57,347 bases of DNA from Polytrichum commune (lineage: Eukaryota; Streptophyta; Polytrichopsida; Polytrichales; Polytrichaceae), in the NCBI GenBank assembly GCA_950295325.1, contig OX485808.1, forward strand, positions 36,357,180 through 36,414,526, given 5' to 3'. Position numbers and translations under genes: made by a program. The notes beneath the pieces were generated by a model. It worked only from the letters and a program-made list of their open reading frames with translations. It did no database searches and was not told where the DNA came from. Below are positions 44,481-55,969 of the stretch, piece by piece; the stretch's first letter is position 1; each line of letters opens with the position of its first letter.

Positions 44481-45273
44481 CTCCCTCGCACAAGGACATG
44501 GATGTTCGTGACAGTAGCTGCACATAAAACCTGGCGGACTCCCAGAAGGACATGGTTAGTACAGACATGAAGACTGTGTCTTCGCTGGTCTCTCTTACCC
44601 CTGATGGGCTGCTTTGCACAATGCACGCCAAGTCTCCTTGCACACCGATTGGTTTGCATAGTAGGTCAACAGGTGGGACTTGGTTTCAGAGGACGCTAGT
44701 CTTATCTCTTACTCGTTCGACTCCGGCAATTTCGGTCACAAGGGAGTTGGAATTCCCAACAATTTCCGTGGTTGGCGGCGATAATTCTATATGTTTCACT
44801 GAGAGAGTAGGTATGAAGGATACCAGTTGTGTATCCGACCTTGTAGAAACGTCTGGCCAGAAGCACGCGAAGAAAAATGGTTGATCTACACTGGTGGACA
44901 ACAACCAGGACGATGTCATATCCCGTACTACACACAAATCTGATGGCAGGTAAAGCCTACAATGTAAATCATTTAAAGTTACTTCATGGATGCACGCGTT
45001 TGTCTTTAGGACATCAATATGTATGAGTTCTTGATCGTTGTGCACGTGTGCCCTGCACGTTGGAAGACCTGGTGAATACGATTGTGGCCGATGCAGGTGG
45101 GGCAATGTCTCCTTCGTTTGAATTTACATTTAAGGGTGAATTTTGTACATTAGATTGGGTTCACGACATTAAACCACTAACATATAGGTACGGTGAATTG
45201 TCCAACCACATGATGGAGTGGGTAAGGACGTGGCTGAATCCACAGTTAGAGGACGTAAAGTGTCATATATGTA
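44481..45273 (+). pseudogene. G4: middle part, probable exons
   Basis: A frame (44552-44884) encodes 110 residues with TPDGLLCTMHAKSPC and FQRTLVLSLTRS. A GTAAAG donor near 44949 and a TTTAG acceptor near 45009 suggest an intron. Downstream, the frame from 45048 (CTLEDLVNTIVADAGGAM) runs straight into the TSD of the solo LTR. A TGA at 45024 upstream in that frame shows a shift or a missed splice. Identity is unknown apart from leading into the Ulp1-like segment. Confidence 0.4.
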
Positions 45274-45715
45274 TATGAGCCCAAAATGGTGGCTCATATT
45301 TGTTTTATATTTAGAATTTATTTAGAATTGCATTTGGAATGTTATTGAAACAATCAAAAGTATAAAAAGATTGAAGCTTGGTGTGGTTTATGTTTTAGGC
45401 CTTAAGCCTATTTTGTATGGTTAATTAGAAGCTTAGTGGCATTAGGGAGTGTTTTGGTTAAGTGTGTAGTGTTTGATGAAGCAAGGGGAAGGGCCTTCGA
45501 TTTAAATGTTTGATTTAGAACATGTTCTTGTTGGTTTAGGGGGTGATGGTTTAGTGGATAGGATAAGGTCCTATTGTGGGATGAGGGTTTAGTGGATAGG
45601 ATGAGGTCCTACTAAGTAGGAGAAGGTTTAAGGGGTGTGGTCTTGGGTGCCCCTTCCTCCTCCTCTCAATCTCTCTTCTCCTCCTCTCTTCATCTTCTCT
45701 CTCTCTAGCTCTCTC

Positions 45716-45960
45716 ATGGCGGCAACTAGGTTGCTAATCAATGGAACAGGGGGTTGCTAATTCACAGCTGGGCTGCTAATAAATGGAACAAGGCTTGTTG
45801 ATCCGCAGCTGGGCTGCTTAGTGGCGGTTAGGCTGTTAATTATTGGGCAGGTGGGCGTTAATTCGCAGCTGGGCTGCTACGGCAGCTGGCCTCAACTGAA
45901 GTTGGTATATACTGAAGCTGGGTTGCTACGGCAGCTGGTTTCTATGGTGAAGCGGGATTG
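45716..45960 (+). repeat. minisatellite-like region inside the solo LTR at 45274
   Basis: Irregular units contain GCAGCTGGGCTGCTAAT and ATGGAACAAGG. This is the shortest of the LTR X variable regions. Confidence 0.7.
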
Positions 45961-46169
45961 AGTTTGAATATTAGAAGGGAGAACTAATAGATCAAATTAG
46001 ATTATGTAATATTTGGTTATTTAGATTATTACATAATATTGATTTAGATGATTAGTTCATTAGCAAGTAGGAATACACGAGGCTTGAGGTGGTGGAATTA
46101 TTGGGTGAGCCTTGATGTGAGTGATTGTGGGTTACAATAGGGGGTGTTAGGATTGTGATAGTAGAGAAG

Positions 46170-46185
46170 AGCGTTTGTAAACGCT
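46170..46185 (+). promoter_or_regulatory. conserved LTR hairpin (solo LTR at 45274)
   Basis: AGCGTTT and AAACGCT pair around GT. The sequence differs strongly from the other copies but the pairing is kept. Confidence 0.55.
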
Positions 46186-46341
46186 TGTACTCATGTTATG
46201 GAATAAATTGGTGTGCAATGATTGATGGGAGCTGTGACGGATTTTTACGAAGTTGGGAAGAGGGAGTTATGTAAACATGAATGTGATCCCCATTCCCTCA
46301 CCCGGACTAGGACGCTTAAGGGTGGGTGGTTTGGCCTCACA

Positions 46342-46633
46342 ATGTACTCCGTACCTGGTGCCTATTCTAGAGGGTTTTTTGAACTTGCAACCGCCTGAGA
46401 GGTTAGAGGTTTTCATAGAGTTCATCCATGATAAGTACCCAACTCTGCCGGAGTTGGACATAACAACTCTCCTAGTGCCCTTCACTTGCGGAAAGTATTG
46501 GACCGTATACGTTCTAGGGGACCAAGGTTTTTTCCATTTTGATTCTATGAGGGACGCGAGACTACACACTGATGCAACCCTTCGCACGCGTCTAGCAAAG
46601 TTGTGGGCAGCACGGAATGGCTACTCCGAATGA
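46342..46633 (+). pseudogene. G4: 3' part, Ulp1/C48 protease-like segment
   Basis: With the solo LTR and one ATGTA removed, the frame from 45048 continues without break through TPYLVPILEGFLN to the stop at 46631. The segment VPFTCGKYWTVYVLGDQGFFHFDS resembles the core of Ulp1/SENP cysteine proteases, where HW and an Asp follow a strand-turn pattern; His is replaced by Tyr, and Asp is present. The catalytic Cys expected some 60-80 residues later is absent before the stop. Activity is therefore unlikely. An exon beyond could have been separated by the LTR that begins at 46748. Ulp1-like genes are common cargo of plant DNA transposons. Confidence 0.45.
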
Positions 46634-47989
46634 TCGGTCATGTGGCAAAATGCACATTCACATAGTGTTTGGATTCAACCAACCGTCCCATGCAAATAAA
46701 AACATTTGTATCTGGAATTGTTAATGCGCGGATGATAGCAGAACAGATGTGAGCCCAAAATGATGCCCATATGTGTTCTTAACCCTTTGAAACTATTAGA
46801 AGTTATGTTTTGATGTTTTATGATTATTCACAAAAACATAAAAATAGTGAGGCCTGAGTGAAATTATGTTTAGACCTTAGGTTGATTAGAAGTTTAGCGG
46901 TGTGAAGAAAGTTCCTTAGTTAGGTGAGCATAGTGTGTGGTGAACCAAGGGTGGCTCCTTGAGTTAAATGTTTGAATTAGGATCTATGTTGTTGGTTTAA
47001 GAGTTGAAGGCTTAATGGATAGGATGAGAGCCTATAAAGTAGGAAATGATCAAAATGTTTATCTTGAGCCTTGGTTGTGCTCACCTACTCCCTTTCACCT
47101 CACTATATAATCCTCACTCTCCCTTCTCCCTCTCTTTCTTTCTTTTGTGCTCCTTGGCACCCCACGTGTTATGAGTGTGGGTGTGTAGGAAGTAAGAAAG
47201 GAGCACGTGTGTGTGCAAGGTCTCAAGGTGAAGAACTGTGAGCCCAAAATGGTGCCCACATGTGGTGATTAACTCTTCGAAACTAATTTTAGTTTGACCT
47301 TGATGTGTTATGATTGTTCACAAAACATAAAAAGAGTGAAGTGCGGTGTGGATTTAAGTTTAGGCATTAGAATGTGTTGTGTAGTTATTTCAAGGTTTGA
47401 TTTCAATAAGAGGATGCCTTGATTATGTAAGTGGGGGTAAGGTGAAGCAAGGTGAGTTATGCGGGTTAAATGCCCACTTTTGGATCCACCTTGGTAGTTT
47501 AGGAAGAAGGAAGCTTAATGGATGGGGACTAGTCCCTACTTTGGAGGAGAGGGTTAAAGGATTGTGATTGGAGGTGCTAATCCTCTCACCCTATCCTCAC
47601 CTCTCTCTCCCTCTCTCCCTCTCTCCCTCTCTCCCTCTCTCCCTCTTTGCTACTTAAGGTGTTTTTTCTCTCATTTGCCTCTCTCTCCATCAAGCGCTCT
47701 CAAGGGAGCAAGCTCTTAAGAGCTTGAGCCACGTGTGTGGATTATTAGTTTTTAGTGAAGTTAATTGGATAACTCTCTCTCTCAATACCTCCCACGTGAG
47801 TGAGCTCTTAGGAGTAGGGTTGCATGTGTTGATTAGTTAGTAGTTAGTGAAACTAGTGTGTTAGATTAGTTCATTAGGAGCAAGGGAAAGGAAAGAGTAA
47901 GAGAAACTTAGAAAACATTTGGTTAGTGAATGAAGGGGGTTGTGTTAAGGCGCAACTAGTAGGGGGTTACCCATTCGGGTAATTGAAGG

Positions 47990-48340
47990 CCTCGGTCAAC
48001 TGGGTGGAGTTCTGGTTACTAGGCAGCGAAGGCCTGCCAACTGGGTGGAGTTCTGGTTACTAGGCAGCGAAGGCCTCCCAACTGGTGGAGTTCTGGTTAC
48101 TAGGCAGCGACGGCCTCCCAACTGGTGGAGTTCTGGTTACTAGGCAGCGACGGCCTTGGCCAACTGGTGGAGTTCTGGTTACTAGGCAGCGAAGGCCTCC
48201 CAACTGGGTGGAGTTCTGGTTACTAGGCAGCGACGGCCTTGGCCAACTGGTGGAGTTTTGGTTACTAGGCAGCGACGGCCTTGCCCAACTGGGTGGAGTT
48301 CTGGTTACTAGGCAGCGAAGGCCTCGGCCAACTGGCTTTG
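47990..48340 (+). repeat. minisatellite inside LTR X copy 2
   Basis: Eight to nine units of about 40 bp: GGTGGAGTTCTGGTTACTAG, GCAGCGA, GGCCT and CCAACT. ORFs across it on both strands follow from the periodicity. Confidence 0.9.
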
Positions 48341-48727
48341 AGTTGCTTAACAACAAACTACCATTAATGATATTTAGGGGTTAGCAAGGCTACACCCAAT
48401 TAGTGGGTGTTAGCATATAAAAAACTAGATTACATTAGACCACTTTAGGGGTGGATAAGTAGTTAGACCTATTAGGCTAGTTGTGCTACGCAGGGTTGTC
48501 TATTGTGTCGTGACGGAGGGTAATCCCGACATAATGTCGTGCCGTCACGACACGTATCCGTCACGACATTATGCCGGATGCTGTCTTTATCCTGACGGAC
48601 TTGAATTTTACCGATTTTTTTGTGTAATTACATTAACCCATTTCTGACACGTAGGATTTACAATGTCCACGTGTGATGACATGTCAGCAAAGTAAAGGTA
48701 AAGTGGGGAAAAATTTACTAGAGCCCG

Positions 48728-49040
48728 TTCGCCCCCCCGTCCGCCTCCGTTCCCAACCCCCGTTCGCCACCGTTCCCCCCCGTCCGCTCCCGTTCCCAAC
48801 CCCTTCCCCACCCCCCTCTCCCGACCGCCCCCCCCCCCCCCCCCGTCCGCCCCCCCGTCCGCTCCCCCCCCTCTGTCCGCTTCCCTGTCTGCTCCCCCCC
48901 GTCCGTCCGCTCCCCCGTCCGCTCCCTTGTCCGCTCCCCCCCCCCTCCGTCCGCTTCCCCGTCCGCTCCCCCCCGTCCGCTCCCCCCCCGTCCGTCCGCT
49001 CCCCGTCCGGCCCCCCCCTTCCGTCCGCTCCCCAGTCCGA
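48728..49040. repeat. C-rich CCGTCCGC array near the left hAT end
   Basis: Many degenerate units of CCCCGTCCGCTCCC type. A similar array lies near the right end in the same orientation, and the 708-bp derivative retains a short G-rich version. Confidence 0.9.
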
Positions 49041-49286
49041 TTCGAATACTATAAATTGAGGGTTCAAGGTGCCATTTTTGCCTCCACTGACATAGTGTGT
49101 CTCAAGTCTTTTGATTCTCCTTTGAGGAGTGAGGATTGAATGCGTGAGACCCGAATGCAGAGGATACTTTGTCCAATCTAGTGACTGTGAATTAGGGTTG
49201 CCCTTGTGGCACTCTTGAACAGGACCTAGTATGCGATCAAAGTTACTTGCTCTAACTTGTTTTTATTTGCAGGTTTTGTTGAAGTC

Positions 49287-52200
49287 ATGCCACGCCGAAA
49301 TGATGCATGGGATCATTGGTACGAGGATAAGGGGATGGTTCCCGGTAAATCACAAAGGCAGGTTAAATGTAGGTTTTGCCCGTTCGTCATATCTTACCGA
49401 GGAAATAGAATGTTGGCCCACCTTGGTTATAGACCTCCTGTAGGGGGTGCTTGTGATGTTTCCACATGTAGGATGGTACCCCCGCATATTAGGGTCTTGT
49501 TTGAACATTGCGGAGGCATTGTGCCCTTACATGTAGGCATTGTAAATGAGGACTCTCCGGTGCCAGATATTGTACCTCTGGAGCCTATTATAGCGGACTC
49601 CGTAATTAGTGAAACAGAGCCTTTGCTTATGTCCCAATCCACTCAACATTCTGATGTTGTGATATATGGCACACCTCCTCGTGAACTACGTCAACTCAAC
49701 ATAACGGAGGGGTTCAATGTGTCAACAAAACAACTCCTTGATAGAGCATGGGCAACGGCTTTTTATGAAGCTAACATTCCTTTCAACATTGTGAGACATC
49801 CTGCATTTGTTCATGTTGTGCGTGAAACTGCCCGTCATCGAATGCCAGCCTACACACCACCATCGTACAATGCCATCCGTACGAAGTTGTTAACTGATAA
49901 AAAGGTTGACCTAGATAGGCAAGTGAAGGAGAAGATGGGGAATTCCGTTGAAAAATACGGTGTTACAATATGTTGTGATGGATGGGACAACGTGCAAAAC
50001 CGACCTCTCCTAAACGTTCTCCAATGCGGCACAAAGGGAGATGTTTTCTTGGGTACCATTGATACCACGGGAAATCACAAGGATCATGTATACGTTGCTG
50101 CTCAAATTCAACCATTTGTGGAAAAGGTTGGTCGACATAATGTGGTCCAGATTTGCACCGACAATGCCCCAGTTATGGCCTCCGTTGCTCGCGACTTGAT
50201 TCAAGCAAATCCCGATCTATATTTTCAAGGATGTGCTGCGCATTGCCTAGATCTCCTCTTAGAAGATTGGGGGAAGGAGGAATGGGTGAAAAAGTTGGTA
50301 AAAAAGGCGCGCCATATTTGTGTTTTTATCAAAAACCATCATGCTTCTCAAGCTATATTCCGGAGGTTGTCACCAAATCTCTCACTCCGCCTACCTGTAG
50401 AGACCCGTTTTGCAACGAACTTCATCGTGATAGATCGTCTTCTTCAAGTACGCAATGTTTTCGAAAGAATGGTGGTTGATGAGGATTGGCCTACTCTAAT
50501 GCGTGATATGAGGAGGAGATCTCGCACCTCTTATATGAAGGGCTCTGCTGTGCGAAGCTTTATACGTTCTGATGGATTCTGGAACACGTGCGAAAATTTC
50601 TTGTATATGGTGATCCCGGTTGTTAAAGCTCTTCGTGTATTTGATGGCAAGGCGCCTGCAATGGGAATGGCTTGGAGGGTCATGCATGATTTACAAACCC
50701 ATATTCGTGGATTCAGTAAACCTCCATTTCGCTTAAGCCCTGAGCTTGCTGCAAATGCTATGCTAATGTTTCAAAATAGATGGAGGTTGATGTTGAATGA
50801 TCTACATTGGGCTGGAGCGATGTTAAATCCGCTTCTACGTGGTTGGGCCCCACTCCATGAGGATGAGAATTCGAGGACAATCCTAAATCGAGTTCTTCGC
50901 AGGCTTGCTCAAGATGAGGACACTTATGTCCAAATCCTCCACCAGTACCAAGATTTCCTTGAAAATCGAGGGCCTTTTGCTGATTCTACTGACCCGAGCG
51001 TGCATGCCGCACCTCTCCATGAATGGTGGGATGCAATGGGAGGTGGAGCTAAAGCCCTCCAAACAATAGCAAGACGTATCCTTGCACAAGTATGTTCCGC
51101 ATCCGCATGTGAACGCAATTGGAGCATGTACTCATATGTTCACAACAAGAGTCGCAATCGCTTGAAGCATAGTCGTGCCGAGGACCTCGTCTACATATAT
51201 ACCAATAGTAGGCTCATTCGACATCGGAGGGGCCCAAGACCTGCGCAATGGTACGAATTGAATGAGGTCCATTCTGACGATGACCTTGACGAAGAAGATG
51301 ACAACGAAGATGACGTGGATCCAAATGATAGTGCCGGAAATGATGTTGACAACAATGTTGATGACATCGACTTTGATTTGGATGACCTCGATTCCGAGAA
51401 TCATGATTCAGAAGATGAGGATGGCAATGGTAGTGATGGAAACCTTGGGGTGTTTGATTTTGATGAACCGGATGTCCCCCAACATAACGACGGAATGCAT
51501 GACGATCATGAGGGGTCTATTGGAGGACCGCCTTTTGAAACTCTCCACATTGGACAAGGGTTTCGCCCTGCCCATAATGTTGCTATGGGGGCAAGTGAGA
51601 ATGTAGGAATTGAAGTAGATTCCTTGCAACCTCGGAGCGATTCTCTTTCTTTTGGTGAAGGTGACAATGTACTACCCGCAAATGAGCCAACGCACGTTCA
51701 ACAGGATCCATTTCCAGCCCGAGTACATTCTGAATCCATGGGCACCTCCTTCATATCCAACCATCGTATAGAAGATCAAACACCCAATGTTCCTGAAATA
51801 CCTACAACTCGATTCCGTGCTCTTCAAAAAACTGCATCAACCTCTACGGTGCAAGTGCATGCACAAGGTCAACGTCGTCCTCTCACTCGAAGTATTGCCA
51901 ATACTTCTAGATTGGGTGTTTCACGTGCAACTGCGGTGGGTGCTACTTTGGTTGCTATACACAATGTTTCAAGAAATGTTACTACAGAGGCGCCACGTCG
52001 TCATTCTGTTCGTCGACATGTTGTTGAGAACATACCAATTGCAATTCCATCCGCATCAGTTTCACTTCCACACAGTCAATCCAATGGAACATGTGGCCTT
52101 GGAGTTGGAGGCGGAAGTACAACGGGGGATGCTTTTATAGATGGAAGTAGAGATGAAGTGCACTCAAGTCGTGGTACGGGTGGAGGGCGTCAGAGAACTA

Positions 52201-52484
52201 CGAGAGGTGTCAAACGTACTAGGAAGAGGTATCAGGGAAGATCGCTTCCGTTTACTGCTGAAGACTACAATGAAGATGAGGGTAGACCACATCTAGATGA
52301 AAATGGCATACAGGATGCAGAGGGCTCCCGGCCGACCAAGAAGATAATTTTCTCACAACGTGACCGAGAGTTGTATCTTCGGAGCGCGACTCCCCAAACG
52401 GATGATGATTGCAGCACAGACGAGTCTGAAGAGGACCCAAGATGTGTCGAAGCAAATGATCCCACAGTACGGATTCGAACGTAA
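49287..52484 (+). CDS. hAT transposase
   Basis: The ATG at 49287 follows a TTTGCAG acceptor-like site, so a leader intron is likely. 1065 residues, open throughout. Residues 1-55 form a BED-type zinc finger (WDHW, CRFC and a following His). A DUF659-like/RNase H segment carries CCDGWD near 230 and ICTDNAP near 290, the first two catalytic Asp positions of hAT enzymes, then CAAHCLDLLLEDW. The C-terminal dimerisation domain (about 590-640) has ACERNWSMYSYVHNKSRNRL. The last 400 residues are an unusual extension: an Asp/Glu-rich block (about 660-730) and a Ser/Thr/Arg-rich tail, probably disordered. Most hAT transposases end soon after the dimerisation domain, so this is long. It should act in the nucleus on the CAGGGTTGTC ends. 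Confidence 0.92.
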   Translation: MPRRNDAWDHWYEDKGMVPGKSQRQVKCRFCPFVISYRGNRMLAHLGYRPPVGGACDVSTCRMVPPHIRVLFEHCGGIVPLHVGIVNEDSPVPDIVPLEPIIADSVISETEPLLMSQSTQHSDVVIYGTPPRELRQLNITEGFNVSTKQLLDRAWATAFYEANIPFNIVRHPAFVHVVRETARHRMPAYTPPSYNAIRTKLLTDKKVDLDRQVKEKMGNSVEKYGVTICCDGWDNVQNRPLLNVLQCGTKGDVFLGTIDTTGNHKDHVYVAAQIQPFVEKVGRHNVVQICTDNAPVMASVARDLIQANPDLYFQGCAAHCLDLLLEDWGKEEWVKKLVKKARHICVFIKNHHASQAIFRRLSPNLSLRLPVETRFATNFIVIDRLLQVRNVFERMVVDEDWPTLMRDMRRRSRTSYMKGSAVRSFIRSDGFWNTCENFLYMVIPVVKALRVFDGKAPAMGMAWRVMHDLQTHIRGFSKPPFRLSPELAANAMLMFQNRWRLMLNDLHWAGAMLNPLLRGWAPLHEDENSRTILNRVLRRLAQDEDTYVQILHQYQDFLENRGPFADSTDPSVHAAPLHEWWDAMGGGAKALQTIARRILAQVCSASACERNWSMYSYVHNKSRNRLKHSRAEDLVYIYTNSRLIRHRRGPRPAQWYELNEVHSDDDLDEEDDNEDDVDPNDSAGNDVDNNVDDIDFDLDDLDSENHDSEDEDGNGSDGNLGVFDFDEPDVPQHNDGMHDDHEGSIGGPPFETLHIGQGFRPAHNVAMGASENVGIEVDSLQPRSDSLSFGEGDNVLPANEPTHVQQDPFPARVHSESMGTSFISNHRIEDQTPNVPEIPTTRFRALQKTASTSTVQVHAQGQRRPLTRSIANTSRLGVSRATAVGATLVAIHNVSRNVTTEAPRRHSVRRHVVENIPIAIPSASVSLPHSQSNGTCGLGVGGGSTTGDAFIDGSRDEVHSSRGTGGGRQRTTRGVKRTRKRYQGRSLPFTAEDYNEDEGRPHLDENGIQDAEGSRPTKKIIFSQRDRELYLRSATPQTDDDCSTDESEEDPRCVEANDPTVRIRT

Positions 52485-53183
52485 TGGTTTTGCACAAATG
52501 TGGTATTTCGGTGCTCCCACGTACTTCCATAATTTATTACTTACGTCAAAATTGATACAAGTTACAACCTTAGGGCCTTCGGTAAGACATTTAAACCACA
52601 AAGAGAACGTTACCTTCGAAGTTGTATCATTTTATTATAATAATAAAATTATTTATTGCATGTTTTTAAAAAATTTTAAAATACAATATGGTTGTCAACT
52701 TAGCATTGCAATTAATCTCCAACAACATGTTATGCCTTTATTAATTACTATTTTATATTATTCTTACTGTGAATGGAGTTTTATGTTTATTTATTGAGCT
52801 TCTTAAAGAATATGCTTTTATAAATATTGCAATCCCCTATTGCTCGATTGTACATGCTTCGTTGGTGACATCCTCTTTTTGAGGACCTTTCTATCCGTTT
52901 TATATAATTATATCTTTATGTGGTATTCAATATTGACTATGTAGTCAATAGTACTTTTGGTTAGACTATCATATGAATTACTAATATTCAAGTAAGTTTT
53001 TAAATGTTTCAAATAACATTAAAACATGTGGCATCCATATGTTATCTTTTACACGATCTTAGAAATGACAACTTGTTGGTAAATCCTCTTTATATTACAT
53101 ATACTTTGAACATGAAATATGTTCATTGTGTCCAAAGTCTTCATCCGTTCCTATACAACTTCCTAAACATGGTACAAAAATAC
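52485..53183. other. AT-rich spacer between convergent hAT genes
   Basis: It separates the 3' ends of the transposase and the minus-strand RING gene. It is AT-rich, with candidate poly(A) signals such as AATAATAAAATT near 52636. No ORF is supported. Confidence 0.5.
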
Positions 53184-55487
53184 CTAATCCGAATCTGAAT
53201 CGAGGTCTATTCTAGCTGAAGTAGATCCTCGTCGTGCTCGTGATGATTCCCCCGCTTCCATGCTTCGCGTTGTTCCACGGGTGAGATATGGACGACTACC
53301 AGGAGACAATGGAACGGCATTACGTGGTCTAGGCCCACCATTTAGCCATCTCAATACCACATCATCCGCAACTCTATGCAAGAGTGCATCAATTGCAGCC
53401 AACTGCAGCCTGTTCTTGTGGTACCCCACCTCTAACTGCAATTCATATCTCGGATCCCGTTCCGTAGGCATGTCATCTGCATCTTCTTCCAAATCATGCT
53501 CCGATACTGATTCGAGACCTGCTACATTGTACCAAGGATGATGAATGCCTCTCTTTAATTGTCTGCTGGTTGTATCCCAATGCCATTCAAGAGTTTGGTA
53601 CAAAAATCTTTTCAAGCCATGATCGGGGGGCTTGTTGGGATACAACTCGTCTGCAACATACAAAATTTGACGTGCATTCCGTGTCCAGTCGCCATCTCTG
53701 TTCTCGTGCCATAGCTCAACTTTGGCACAATTGTATAACCAACTCCACTCAACATTCTCTCCATCAAACTCTTGAAGATCGAAGGGAAAGTCCCATGGCT
53801 TTAATACCCAGTCGTTAGGCATGTAATCCCGAAGGCCAAATTGGATGTACAAACGAGGGTGGAAGGGTGATCTGCAATGAGGACATTGGCGTTTCTTGAT
53901 CATATTCCCTATTAGACATTGTGGATGGAATTGGGCCCCACATGATCCAACTTGATAGCATCCCTCTGGGCCAAATGGACATTGGCAAATCGCACATGCG
54001 GTTCCGTCGAAGACCATTGTATGTGGATTTGGCCATAACAACTCACCCCTCATGCGGAATGGATATTCATGCACTTGGGTCACATCCCAATGGTGATCTG
54101 GGTCGGTCACTTGACGCCAATCGATGCTCCCGCTTGGCAATGTCCACTCATTATCCCTATCCCACCTACTAGGGTACATCTGCTCATCTTCTGGCTATGA
54201 CGTGAGCATCATATTCCGCATTCTCTGATTGCGGTTCCATTCTTACTGGATGCTCTCAAACTCAGCTTCAAATTGATGAGCCTTGGCCATAGCAAGCAAT
54301 GTGCTTGTCTTCATATTTTTGCGCTCCACAGTCGCATCCAACAGAAATTTCTTCAACCTTGCATTCTGCTCCTCCAGTCCGCCAATCTTGGCTTCGTGAT
54401 CAACAACCACTTCATTGACCACTTGAAGTTGTTGTTGCATGTCCACCACCTCCTTTTGCAAAGCCTCCATCTTTCCTCGCATTACTTCATTCCTCATACA
54501 TACCTCCAGAGCTTGTGACTTTGCAATCTTGGCCTCCTGTAAAGCTGCGTCCCTCTCTGCTTCCAAAGACTGAAGGTTAATTGGTGTACTACTTGAACTG
54601 CTAGCCTCCCCCATCGTAAGTGTTGCAACTCGATTTTCCAACTCGAAAATCATCGTTTTATACTCACGAATTTCCAACGCATGTTGCTTACGCAATTCCT
54701 CCATTCTGCTCTCCGTCGGGTCCACTCCATGTTCACCAAGGTTTACCTCGTCTAGGACCTCGTTAACCACGTCGTTGATCAGGTTGTTGACCTCGACATT
54801 TGCCTCCATGCCCTCATCCATATGCTCAAACGCCTCCTCGATGGCCATCTCCACGTCATTGGCTGGTCGTTTACGAATACGTGGTTTTTTTGGTTCCCGA
54901 CCCTCTGGAATTGGGGCCCCAGGCTCGTCCACTAGTCGAGGATTCCTCCTGAACCACTCCGGAACGGGAGTGTATGGAATATCTGGAACTGTGCATTAAG
55001 TGAATGCAATTCCGATACCCCCAAATTTTTGACCATGCAGGGTAGCCAAACTTGACCAATCCACCCTAACTCGCAACACGTGCTCCGCATACATCATACA
55101 CGCCACCGACTTTGGAATTGCACTCTTGGGCCATTTATCCAAATTGGAGATACTTCTAAGTATCGTTAGGAATCTCCATTTTGCCTCCACGTCATCAAGC
55201 TGCATATAACTCCCACTGATGGCCTTGCAGTGTCGCTCGTGACAAGGTCTTGGCCACAACCGATCAAAGTGAGGGAAACCCACGTACTGCATTGCAGTCT
55301 TCACTGACCACGGTTGTGGTACATTCTCCCAACCTGCCCTGGCTTTTTGAGTGTTGTCATCATAAACATCCCACTCCAACCCAGCGGCCTTGCGTACATG
55401 TGATCTGTGACAACCTGATCCCCCACTTGCCATGTCTCCAGATCCTCCACTTGCACTTGCCATGTCTCTAGATCCTCCACTTGCCAT
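53184..55487 (-). pseudogene. hAT accessory gene: coiled coil plus RING-type zinc finger, three in-frame stops
   Basis: Three open stretches lie in one and the same frame, about 768 codons from the ATG at 55487. They are separated only by TAA (54996-54998), TAA (54243-54245) and TAG (about 54195). The N-terminal part has repeats of MASGGSG and a globular segment with FPHFDRLWPRPCHERHC. The middle (about 54900-54250) is acidic then strongly heptad-like, a predicted coiled coil. The C-terminal part has CAICQCPF...CYQVGSCGAQFHPQC...CPHCRSPF, a RING/PHD-like set of eight Cys/His ligands, then WVLKPWDFPFDL. Single-base changes at Gln codons would explain all three stops. It could be an E3-ligase-like accessory protein. 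No counterpart is typical of hAT elements. Confidence 0.6.
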
Positions 55488-55969
55488 GTCTGGAAATCCT
55501 TCACTTGCCGGATCCACCCAAATTGTAGTTTCTAATTCTAATCTAGAACTCTAATTTTTAAATTACTAATTGCACTTCATAATAGTGCTACAAAACATCC
55601 AAGCATATACTTCAAAATAGTGTTGCTGTGGAATTAGTTCAAAAATGTCGTTAAAAATTAAACTACAAAAATTCAGCATACCCTTCGAGCACCCCGCTAC
55701 CAGCGCTCACGCAGAGGCCAGTTGACTGGGCGCGTCACAAGGAATATGCCAAAAAGGCAATATGCCACGTCACAAAGGAACGGGTCCACGTGGATCACAC
55801 CCACAAACAGGTCAGTAAAAAAAGTATAAAAGGATCCCAAAAAAGGGATCCTTAACTCCTCCGAGCACCCCGCTAAACCCCGCACTCTGTAGTAGAGGAG
55901 GGTCGTCCGGGCGCCCACAAGGAGTGGAGTGGGGTATGTAAGTGGTCCCCTCCACTTATATACCCCTCC

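Larger units (their letters stand above)
45274..46341 (+). mobile_element. solo LTR, family X, inserted in G4
   Basis: 1068 bp from TATGAGCCC to GGCCTCACA with an exact TSD ATGTA (45269-45273, 46342-46346). It has a short variable region (45716-45960) and the hairpin (46170-46185) but no conserved ORF; ATGGAATAA follows instead. The first base pair of the terminal TGTGAG is changed (TATGAG). Confidence 0.93.

Noticed and set aside
48085-48384. A 99-codon ORF with repeats of GGVLVTRQRRP type
   Set aside because: It is a translation of the LTR minisatellite with a near-40-bp period and is open on both strands.
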